DNA of 22,674 bases from a virus. Position numbers and translations under genes: made by a program. Below the pieces are notes generated by a model, which made no database searches, was not told where the DNA came from, and worked only from the letters and a program-made list of their open reading frames with translations. Each line of letters starts with the position of its first letter. The stretch's first letter is position 1. Positions 1-4,559 of the stretch are shown piece after piece. The DNA lies in IMG/VR virus record IMGVR_UViG_3300039100_000035, positions 1 to 22,674 of that record; one strand, given 5' to 3'.

Positions 1-2
1 TT

Positions 3-527
3 GATACACCCCCTGTGATCACTACGATCACACATAACAGAGAACGCTTAACAGAGAACGTAGAACAAGAGACGTTGAATATAAAACCCCTACCCCTTTC
101 AAAATCCAAGCAGGAAATCATCACACCAGATCGGGCCGTGTTCGATGATTGCCGCAAGCGATTAACCCCCAAGGGCAAGGAACGCCTTACGTTGGCAAAG
201 GCTTGGACGAACTGGCAAGCGCTAACCAAAACACATGGGACTGATTTGGTTGTTGCAGCCTTCAATCATTGGAACGACTCCCAAGACTGCCAGAAGGAAG
301 GCGGACGCTTTCAGGGCGACTTAGCAATCTGGCTTCGAGATAAAGCCTCTAACATCATCGAACTTTTGAACGAAGGAACAATTCATGACTTCAACGCAAA
401 TCATCACAACCACGCCAGCCAACTATCCGGTCAAGGAAACAGAGCGCAGGGCTCAAACTCAACTGGCACTGATGACGGACTGTTTGGCTACCTTATGGGC
501 GAACTTTCCAAAACAGAGCGACCCTGA
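3..527 (+). CDS. Replication organiser-like protein, C-terminal part (5' end outside window)
   Basis: The reading frame is open from the left edge; a GTG at 15 is in frame, but codons before it are also open (reading D-T-P-P) and there is no ribosome binding site, so the gene very likely starts outside the window. The visible part opens with a Thr/Glu-rich linker that includes a short tandem repeat (the bases AACAGAGAACG occur twice near 39-61). A helical segment follows, with W-rich stretches such as AKAWTNWQ and AIWLRDKA. Phage replication initiators commonly have an N-terminal winged helix, a polar linker and a C-terminal helical domain ending in a WL motif; this segment would be the linker and last domain. 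Its low-complexity tail (about residues 120-170) overlaps the next gene by 143 bases. The role in loading the replisome at the phage origin is inferred from this shape and from the following gene; no homology search was possible. Confidence 0.55.
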   Translation, partial: DTPPVITTITHNRERLTENVEQETLNIKPLPLSKSKQEIITPDRAVFDDCRKRLTPKGKERLTLAKAWTNWQALTKTHGTDLVVAAFNHWNDSQDCQKEGGRFQGDLAIWLRDKASNIIELLNEGTIHDFNANHHNHASQLSGQGNRAQGSNSTGTDDGLFGYLMGELSKTERP

Positions 528-945
528 ATTTTGGATTCGAGCCAGCCAAACTAAGTCAGGCGACATTGTGAAGCTGCCAGAAGGGCCGTTCACCGAAAGT
601 CTGGAAGCGATCAAGTCTTGCATCGTGAAACCGGACCGCCGCGAATTGCTTAAGGCATTGGTTAAAATCGTCCAATGCTGCAAAGCCCCAAGCATGCAAG
701 GCTTCAAGGCTGCGGTCTGGACTGAAACAATGATTGAAGTCTTGAGCCAGTATTCCGCCGACACGATCTTGGACGCGTGCGATGAATGGCTACACCAATC
801 AAAGTGGTTGCCTGCCCCGGCTGAATTGATTGAACTTGCCAAGGCAAAGGATGGCCCGCGCGAGAGGCTAAAATACATTCTGCTCATGACGCGTTGGGAG
901 TATGAACAACGCAGGCCATCGGATTACCCCGAAGGCGTCTCTTGA
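385..945 (+). CDS. Putative phage replication / helicase-loader-like protein (186 aa)
   Basis: The start at 385 is supported by a strong ribosome binding site, AAGGAA at 373-378, six bases upstream, although it lies 143 bases inside the preceding gene in another frame. The protein is all-helical by composition. Its C-terminal part reads DTILDACDEWLHQSKWLPAP followed by AELIELAK (about residues 130-155). This is the 'helix, W, P-x-P-x-E-L-x-x-L-A' pattern seen in the small helical domain of many phage proteins that follow the replication organiser and act as DnaB loaders (lambda P-like or DnaC-associated). No Walker A motif is present, so it is not a DnaC-type ATPase. An internal ATG at 472 is an alternative start but lacks as good a ribosome binding site. 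Function is inferred from position and pattern only. Confidence 0.55.
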   Translation: MTSTQIITTTPANYPVKETERRAQTQLALMTDCLATLWANFPKQSDPEFWIRASQTKSGDIVKLPEGPFTESLEAIKSCIVKPDRRELLKALVKIVQCCKAPSMQGFKAAVWTETMIEVLSQYSADTILDACDEWLHQSKWLPAPAELIELAKAKDGPRERLKYILLMTRWEYEQRRPSDYPEGVS

Positions 946-1945
946 TCGAAACACCGAACAAGAGCAAATGACACTTGCCAAGCCAAACAGACTGTTGGAG
1001 CCAATCACACCCATGAACGCCACCCAGACCGCCCCGCAAATGGATAATACCCATCAGTCAACGGCATTGGCGGTCGTTTCGGTACCATCTACCCAAATTA
1101 CCAAGGAAGCCAGCCACAGCCCAATTGTGAGCCTTCCACAAATGGTCCGGGAAGATCACGATTTGGTGGCTCTCTTGCGTTCACACCGGGCTAGACTTGG
1201 CTTGGCCCAATTCAGTTTAGACATTGATGCAGGCTTGCAGGATGGCTATGCCTCCAAGCTAGAGGGACCGGGCAGAGCATACGGGCGGAGACCAACACGC
1301 CTGAGCAAACCAATCTCGGTGACATTCGAACGCGACACCGGGGATATGGTTTCAATCGGCAACACAAAGATCGACAAGGGCCGGGGAGAGTTTCCCGTTA
1401 TCACTGCCCAAGCAAACTGGTATATTCAGGCTATGGGTCTAGCGGTCGTGGTGATGGAACGCGATCAGGCCGACGCGCTATGCAAAAGGCCGGTCCCGTT
1501 TCAGGTGACAACGCCAAAGGCTCGCACGGGTACACGCGTGAGGCGTCTTGCAATCGACATGACAATTTCGGACGTAGGAATTGAGCCCAAGGCTGTTACC
1601 CCTGTCGCCCCCGAGATAGTCCGTGAGGCTGCGATTAGAATGATCAAGGCCCAGAAGTCAGCCCGAGTTGGTGCCCTAGCCAGTGCAATTCGGTTTGCCA
1701 AGGACGCCGGAATAGATCCTGACGCGCTTAAAATGGCGATCAGCATGAGTCCAAATCAGGGAGTCCAATTGGCTGGCAGGCTGGCGAGAATGGCAAGCTA
1801 TCTTGACGCGCTTAAAAATCCATCGGTCACGGTTTCGATGGTCGACTCCATGGATCACGTCATTGATCGGGCAGATACCGAGATTGAGAAACACGCAGAG
1901 AATTGCGAAAAGTGGCACGCCCTTTTCAGAGATGCCACCGCTTAG
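902..1945 (+). CDS. Protein with XRE-like helix-turn-helix domain and helical C-terminus (347 aa)
   Basis: The first 80 residues are polar and disordered-looking. Residues about 87-128 read like a small XRE-type DNA-binding domain (LLRSHRARLGLAQFSLD, then GLQDGYASKLEGPGR). That family normally continues directly to a hydrophobic helix and strand, but here that part (WYIQAMGLAVVVM, residues 173-185) comes only after about 40 extra residues. The rest is helical with charged stretches and has no recognised motif. The start is uncertain. ATG 902 overlaps the previous gene by 44 bases and has GGGAG only one base upstream; ATG 968 has AAGAG at spacing three; ATG 1013 has GGAG at spacing twelve. It is likely co-transcribed with the replication genes. 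A regulatory or DNA-binding role is inferred from the domain; a replication accessory role is possible. Specific function unknown. Confidence 0.6.
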   Translation: MNNAGHRITPKASLDRNTEQEQMTLAKPNRLLEPITPMNATQTAPQMDNTHQSTALAVVSVPSTQITKEASHSPIVSLPQMVREDHDLVALLRSHRARLGLAQFSLDIDAGLQDGYASKLEGPGRAYGRRPTRLSKPISVTFERDTGDMVSIGNTKIDKGRGEFPVITAQANWYIQAMGLAVVVMERDQADALCKRPVPFQVTTPKARTGTRVRRLAIDMTISDVGIEPKAVTPVAPEIVREAAIRMIKAQKSARVGALASAIRFAKDAGIDPDALKMAISMSPNQGVQLAGRLARMASYLDALKNPSVTVSMVDSMDHVIDRADTEIEKHAENCEKWHALFRDATA

Positions 1946-1960
1946 CTGATTGAATTTTGA

Positions 1961-1982
1961 ATGAGCGCCACGAGTCCAAATG
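1961..1982. repeat. Imperfect direct repeat, left copy (22 bp)
   Basis: This 22-bp stretch matches 3057-3078 at 19 of 22 positions, including an exact 12-base core CGAGTCCAAATG. The two copies are in the same orientation about 1.1 kb apart and bracket the leftward four-gene cassette. Both begin with ATG and could read as very short peptides (12-13 codons), but neither has a ribosome binding site. Their role is unknown; they could be a recombination scar, a binding site or a decayed duplication. Confidence 0.6.
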
Positions 1983-2004
1983 TTCCGACCGGCGCAAAGT
2001 GAAA

Positions 2005-2028
2005 GGGCGAGGCCGCTAAGCCCCGCCC
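2005..2028 (-). terminator. Intrinsic terminator of the leftward operon
   Basis: The arms GGGCGAGGC (2005-2013) and GCCCCGCCC (2020-2028) pair over nine positions with one A-C mismatch and a six-base loop. Read leftward, the hairpin is followed by TTTCACTTT, a usable U-tract. Read rightward, it is followed by CCTTTGATTGCTT, which is weaker. It probably ends the leftward transcript and may also help stop the rightward replication transcript. The stop codon of the last leftward gene (2016-2018) lies inside the loop. Confidence 0.65.
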
Positions 2029-2276
2029 CCTTTGATTGCTTCACCCAGCTTGATAAGCGCGAGTCCAAGTGATGCCAGCCCGTCACCCATTTCGTCCCTA
2101 AGATCGGCGGTTTTTCCAATCTCCATCGCCGGGTCTATATCCGCCATGGCATGCCACCGCTGCAACGTGCGCCGGTTCATGCCCGTAGCCTCCCGGATGA
2201 TCTCAGGCCACGCTTCCCCGCAAGTATCGCGGCCCAGTCTGGCTAACTCCCCGGTGGTTAATCTCTTGCGTGTCAT
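2016..2276 (-). CDS. Small helix-turn-helix protein (86 aa), last gene of leftward cassette
   Basis: Residues about 8-45 (GELARLGRDTCGEAW, then PEIIREATGMNRRTLQRW) fit a helix-turn-helix: an L-x-R-x-G entry helix, a 'G-x-x-W' segment, a second helix, and a recognition helix N-R-R-T-L-Q-R-W. This arrangement is typical of small phage and host HTH proteins with the pattern 'YGxxWxxxLAxxLGVxxRTVxRW'. The C-terminal 40 residues form a short amphipathic region. The start codon overlaps the stop of the upstream 82-aa gene by four bases (ATGA), so translation is coupled. The protein is a plausible autoregulator of the cassette, with the inverted repeat at 2977-2995 as candidate operator; that is inference. 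Its stop codon lies in the terminator hairpin. Confidence 0.75.
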   Translation of the reverse strand: MTRKRLTTGELARLGRDTCGEAWPEIIREATGMNRRTLQRWHAMADIDPAMEIGKTADLRDEMGDGLASLGLALIKLGEAIKGGGA

Positions 2277-2521
2277 GCGTCAGCATCTTCCCACACATAG
2301 TCTTCGGGCGGGATGTTGATCGGATTAGGATTGCCGCTGACACCGTAACGTGCGCGGATTTCATAGTTACAGCCTATGAAAGCATCGACCCCGTGATTAC
2401 CGCCGTGCTCTATATCTTGCAGGATCACAAAAGCGGCCTGCTCCCCGATAACATGCGCTGCCAGATATTCCTTCCAACGTGCGCGGGCTTCACTGGTTAA
2501 ACGTGTTGCTACTTTTTCCAT
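2273..2521 (-). CDS. Small protein of unknown function (82 aa)
   Basis: The leftward start at 2521 has AGGGG about eight bases upstream. The gene begins one base after the stop of the 51-aa gene and overlaps the next gene by four bases (ATGA), so it sits in a tightly coupled operon. The protein has a helical first half (EARARWKEYLAAHVIGEQAA) and a C-terminal half rich in G, N, P and acidic residues, ending in WEDADA. It carries no signal peptide, membrane segment or recognised catalytic motif. I do not recognise the family. The size, acidity at the C-terminus and operon context are those of phage accessory proteins that bind host or defence proteins, but this is only contextual. Confidence 0.7.
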   Translation of the reverse strand: MEKVATRLTSEARARWKEYLAAHVIGEQAAFVILQDIEHGGNHGVDAFIGCNYEIRARYGVSGNPNPINIPPEDYVWEDADA

Positions 2522-2522
2522 A

Positions 2523-2678
2523 TCAATTTCCCCTCGTGTTTATGTTCATTTCTTGGCAGATTTGCCGCAACTCGGACTCGGTTCGGAACACAAGCATAAG
2601 CCAGAAGTCACCCGTAACGGGCTGGCTATTTGCCTTAACAGTGTTCATGATCTCTTTGCGCATGTGTTCGGCGGTCAT
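2523..2678 (-). CDS. Very small protein of unknown function (51 aa)
   Basis: This frame starts at ATG 2678 (leftward) and stops at 2523-2525. It begins MTAEHMRKEIMNTV, continues through a hydrophobic centre (GDFWLMLVFRTESELRQI) and ends EMNINTRGN. The ATG overlaps the stop codon of the upstream 94-aa gene by four bases (ATGA), and the stop is one base away from the next start. This perfect packing between two likely genes is the main evidence that it is real despite its size. A weak GGGAAG lies about 12 bases before the start, so initiation probably depends on coupling. The function is unknown. Confidence 0.65.
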   Translation of the reverse strand: MTAEHMRKEIMNTVKANSQPVTGDFWLMLVFRTESELRQICQEMNINTRGN

Positions 2679-2959
2679 TGTCTATTCACCGCTTCCCAGA
2701 AAGCGCCCCAAGCGCGATCTGTCCAGAACCCTTGCCCCGGCTTAAATTCTTTGCCGTCATGGATTGAAACAAAGCTGGAGAACCCGTCACCCCACTTGCA
2801 AACGTGAAAAGTCACGTCATCAAAATTGCCCGCAAGCATCCAAGATTTAGTTTCTTGCGCGCGCCTCTTGTCTCGCCCGTGTGTAAGATTGGTTAGGCTA
2901 ACGGTGCCGTACTTCCAATCCCCTATGACGTAGTATGAATTTCCTATTGATTGCGTCAT
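2675..2959 (-). CDS. Small protein of unknown function (94 aa), first gene of coupled cassette
   Basis: The start at 2959 has an excellent leftward ribosome binding site, GGAAGGA, seven to eight bases upstream. The protein is rich in aromatic residues and beta-like segments (NSYYVIGDWKYGTVSL, VTFHVCKWGDGFSSFVSI, PGQGFWTDRAWGAFWEAVNRQ). It has no signal peptide, membrane helix or recognised motif. It is the first of four coupled small genes. A 7-bp-arm inverted repeat (2977-2995) lies immediately upstream of the ribosome binding site, so its expression is probably controlled there. I do not recognise the family. A beta-rich small protein at the head of an accessory operon fits an inhibitor or host-takeover protein, but nothing in the sequence proves it. 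Confidence 0.75.
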   Translation of the reverse strand: MTQSIGNSYYVIGDWKYGTVSLTNLTHGRDKRRAQETKSWMLAGNFDDVTFHVCKWGDGFSSFVSIHDGKEFKPGQGFWTDRAWGAFWEAVNRQ

Positions 2960-2976
2960 GCTGTTTTCCTTCCGTG

Positions 2977-2995
2977 TTGAACCCTATCGGTTCAA
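2977..2995 (-). promoter_or_regulatory. Inverted repeat, candidate operator of leftward cassette
   Basis: Perfect arms TTGAACC (2977-2983) and GGTTCAA (2989-2995) are separated by five bases. The repeat ends 17 bases before the start codon of the 94-aa gene and directly abuts its ribosome binding site. This is the expected position for an operator bound by a dimeric HTH protein such as the one encoded at the end of the operon. It could also act as an RNA hairpin. No convincing promoter hexamers were found immediately around it. Confidence 0.5.
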
Positions 2996-3056
2996 GTCTG
3001 ACCAAACGCGATTGCTATTTGATCAAGCTAGAAACGCTAGAAAGCGCGGCCCGCAC

Positions 3057-3078
3057 ATGAACACCCCGAGTCCAAATG
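3057..3078. repeat. Imperfect direct repeat, right copy (22 bp)
   Basis: This is the partner of 1961-1982, with 19 of 22 identical bases and the exact core CGAGTCCAAATG. It lies in the short non-coding stretch (2960-3101) upstream of the four-gene leftward cassette. The same stretch also has GCTAGAAA twice (3027-3034 and 3036-3043). Confidence 0.6.
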
Positions 3079-3101
3079 CGAGCCAAACGCCATAGAGGGG
3101 G

Positions 3102-3263
3102 CTAGTAGGCTAGTGTTGCTTGCCCGCATTCGGTTAACTTTTGGGCCGATGTTTCCTTTAGACCGCACTTGGGATTGGCCTTAACGTAGTTATTCCAAGA
3201 CTTTGCCAATTGCGTATATGTGAACCCATATTCCCGCGCAGAACATGGCACGCGCGATTGCAT
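3102..3263 (-). CDS. Candidate small leftward gene, possibly 5'-truncated or frameshifted (53 aa)
   Basis: An ATG at 3263 with AAGGA seven bases upstream opens a 53-codon leftward frame. It contains VPCSAREYGFTYTQLAKSWN, then NYVKANPKCGLKETSAQKLT, and ends with a stop at 3102-3104. It has three cysteines and balanced composition and looks like real protein. The same frame stays open and protein-like upstream to a TAG at about 3367, reading HGAAKSKGKYHARSQAGKGP, but without an ATG, GTG or TTG start. Just above that point a different frame reads WCKWGLYIIGRRR. One added base near 3360 would join these into a single protein of about 95-100 residues. It may therefore be a frameshifted, recoded or mis-assembled gene. 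The competing frame ending at 3158 has an SD before ATG 3325 but many CTA/AGG codons and looks less real. The function is unknown. Confidence 0.45.
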   Translation of the reverse strand: MQSRVPCSAREYGFTYTQLAKSWNNYVKANPKCGLKETSAQKLTECGQATLAY

Positions 3264-3373
3264 CCAAATATCCTTAGACGATTGCCCGCTAGGCTTAGGC
3301 CCCTTGCCCGCTTGTGATCTAGCATGATACTTCCCCTTAGATTTAGCGGCCCCATGCCGCGTCTACGCCCGAT

Positions 3374-3402
3374 TATATACAAGCCCCATTTGCACCAGTC
3401 AA
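3374..3402 (-). promoter_or_regulatory. Leftward sigma70-like promoter
   Basis: Read leftward, there is a -35 box TTGACT (3402-3397), a 17-base spacer, and a -10 box TATATA (3379-3374); a perfect TATAAT overlaps it with a 19-base spacer. Transcription would start near 3367 and run through the small leftward frame at 3102-3263 and the four-gene cassette to the terminator at 2005-2028. The caveat is that the same bases could code for the N-terminus of the frameshifted gene described at 3102-3263. Confidence 0.5.
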
Positions 3403-3433
3403 CACACTATTTTACCCAATTGCAGCAACCAGC

Positions 3434-3444
3434 TTGCCTGGCAA
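3434..3444. promoter_or_regulatory. Short palindrome in divergent control region
   Basis: TTGCC-T-GGCAA is a perfect 5+1+5 palindrome. It lies 32 bases upstream of the leftward -35 box and between the divergent leftward cassette and the rightward terminase genes. It could be a binding site; its short arms make chance occurrence possible. Confidence 0.25.
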
Positions 3445-3526
3445 TCAAGCCCCAATGTGGCCCGATAAACAAAAGCTAGATAAGAGTGACAAGAAATAGT
3501 AGATAGCATTGCAGGATGATCACTAA

Positions 3527-3541
3527 ACACGCGTAGCGTGT
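3527..3541. promoter_or_regulatory. Perfect inverted repeat before small terminase gene
   Basis: ACACGC and GCGTGT are separated by GTA and form a 15-base symmetric site ending 23 bases before the preferred terS start at 3565. It overlaps the alternative GTG start at 3538. It could be an operator or a small RNA hairpin in the leader of the packaging transcript. Confidence 0.4.
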
Positions 3542-3564
3542 CTGTAAGAGGCTTGGATAAGACT

Positions 3565-4044
3565 ATGCGAGTAGATCACTTGCCAGAAGCAAACATAAGA
3601 CAGACACGCATTGCACCCCGCTTGCATCAAGCGCTTGAATTAATCGTAAATGAGGGACTATCTCTAAAAGATGCAGCCGAAAGAGTAGGTTACACGCAAA
3701 ACGCTCTAGCCATAGCTTTACGCAAACCGCACGTTATTGCGAGAAAGCGAGATATATTGCAATGTTTTATGCAATCCGGGGCCGATTTGTGTAGAAATTC
3801 TCTCTTAGAAATAGTCAAAACGTCAAAATCTGACGGCGCCCGAATTGAAGCGATTAAGACCTTCCTAACGCTGACTGGCGATCTAGGCGGCGACAAGGCG
3901 ACGACTAATAACTTGAACGGCGACGTCATTATCAACTACCTTCCGGCCCCTTCTCGGGATGAAATGCCGACGATCACTATTCAACCGACGCGGCCTAATG
4001 TGTTGAATGTATTGGATAGTATTGATCAAGGCGACGCTGACTAG
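3565..4044 (+). CDS. terS: Terminase small subunit
   Basis: This is the DNA-recognition subunit of the packaging motor. Residues about 20-60 form an HTH (HQALELIVNEGLSLKDAAER, then VGYTQNALAIALRKP), the typical N-terminal DNA-binding fold of small terminases. A helical oligomerisation region follows (LLEIVKTSKSDGARIEAIKT, then FLTLTGDLGG), and then a polar C-terminal tail that would contact the large subunit. At 159 residues from ATG 3565 it is of normal size, and it is followed after a non-coding gap by terL. I prefer ATG 3565 over GTG 3538, which falls inside an inverted repeat and lacks a ribosome binding site; AAGAGG at 3546-3551 is rather far from 3565, so the start is not firm. The gene is more AT-rich than the downstream head genes and uses ATA and CTA codons more often. 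Confidence 0.75.
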   Translation: MRVDHLPEANIRQTRIAPRLHQALELIVNEGLSLKDAAERVGYTQNALAIALRKPHVIARKRDILQCFMQSGADLCRNSLLEIVKTSKSDGARIEAIKTFLTLTGDLGGDKATTNNLNGDVIINYLPAPSRDEMPTITIQPTRPNVLNVLDSIDQGDAD

Positions 4045-4232
4045 GCTTCACGTGTTTCCCGTGAGTATTCGCATAATATGCATTATGGGACTCTTTTGAC
4101 CCCCTTTAACCCCCTGTTTAATGGGCGATTGTTGGTTGATAGGCGTATCGGACCGCCTCTCTTGACCCTATCAGTCTAGCCAGCATGCCTATTAAAAGGC
4201 TTGCCGATTTGGGCCGGCACTATCGAGGGGGG

Positions 4233-4285
4233 TGGGGGGTAAACGCGACGAGTCAAAAGCGTATAGCTATCCCCCAAGAATTTTT
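4233..4285 (+). terminator. Candidate hairpin/terminator between terS and terL
   Basis: TGGGGG and CCCCCA (at 4271-4276) can pair, with a nested ACGC/GCGT pairing inside. The hairpin is followed by AGAATTTTTGG, a short U-tract. The loop is long and alternative pairings with C6 (4288) or C7 (4316, followed by AGTCTTTTTG) compete, so this may be a weak terminator or an attenuator rather than a simple stop. Confidence 0.35.
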
Positions 4286-4393
4286 GGCCCCCCAGCAATA
4301 TGCCCTAGTCGTTATCCCCCCCAGTCTTTTTGCCTTGTTGTTGGAAATTTTAGCCCTCCCTAGGAAAATTGGCTCTATCTTGTAGCAAAATTG

Positions 4394-4495
4394 TTGCGTG
4401 ATTGTTTGGATTTGGCGCAAGATTATTTTCCCGCCCAGCGATTTGACGCAACGATTTTACAAAGTGCACCGGTCTGGTATGCAAGATTATTGCGT
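4394..4495. repeat. Cluster of TTGCG motifs and an 11-bp direct repeat
   Basis: TTGCGT occurs at 4394-4399 and 4490-4495 on the plus strand and at 4446-4451 on the minus strand; TTGCGC is at 4415-4420 on the minus strand. GCAAGATTATT is repeated exactly at 4417-4427 and 4481-4491. Repeated short motifs in both orientations just before terL are compatible with a protein-binding array such as a small-terminase recognition site. The assignment is speculative. Confidence 0.4.
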
Positions 4496-4559
4496 TTGGG
4501 TTGTTATTGGAGGATGATTGTGCGGGGTTAATGCTGCGGGGATGGAGGATGGTTAGGGC

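Larger units (their letters stand above)
4045..4559. other. Non-coding region between terS and terL with G/C tracts and repeats
   Basis: No convincing gene is present in these 515 bases. The region holds an inverted repeat CATAAT-N4-ATTATG near 4075, two ACCCCC tracts ten bases apart (4099-4104, 4109-4114), and long-range arms TGATAGG and CCTATCA around 4138-4171. It also has G6-T-G6 at 4227-4239, C5 at 4271, C6 at 4288 and C7 at 4316, and a cluster of TTGCG motifs at 4394-4495. A packaging initiation site or leader RNA would be natural here because terminase genes often flank or contain the recognition site, but this is inference. Confidence 0.55.

Noticed and set aside
459-887. Leftward open frame of 142 codons in the replication region
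   Set aside because: It is fully antisense to a gene with a good ribosome site; there is no start signal of its own.
2060-2071. Third copy of the CGAGTCCAA motif
   Set aside because: It differs from the core, lacks the flanking match and lies inside the coding sequence of the HTH gene, so it is probably chance.
2553-2807. Rightward open frames across the leftward cassette (for example 2553-2807, 2479-2745, 2032-2319)
   Set aside because: They are antisense to four tightly packed leftward genes and lack ribosome sites.
2989-2998. GGTTCAAGTC resembling a tRNA T-arm
   Set aside because: No acceptor, D or anticodon arms can be built around it; it is part of the inverted repeat.
3158-3382. Leftward open frame of 74 codons overlapping the cassette promoter
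   Set aside because: It is rich in CTA, AGG and ATA codons. A competing frame through the same bases reads much more like protein, although ATG 3325 in this frame has a decent SD.
4185-4385. Rightward open frame of 66 codons between terS and terL
   Set aside because: It has no ribosome binding site; its content is set by the G and C homopolymer tracts and it ends in a low-complexity hydrophobic run. A weak gene cannot be fully excluded.
4500-4559. Possible short leader peptide before terL (ATG at 4531, 14 codons)
   Set aside because: There is no clear ribosome site, and the short frame crosses into terL in another frame; nothing separates it from chance.
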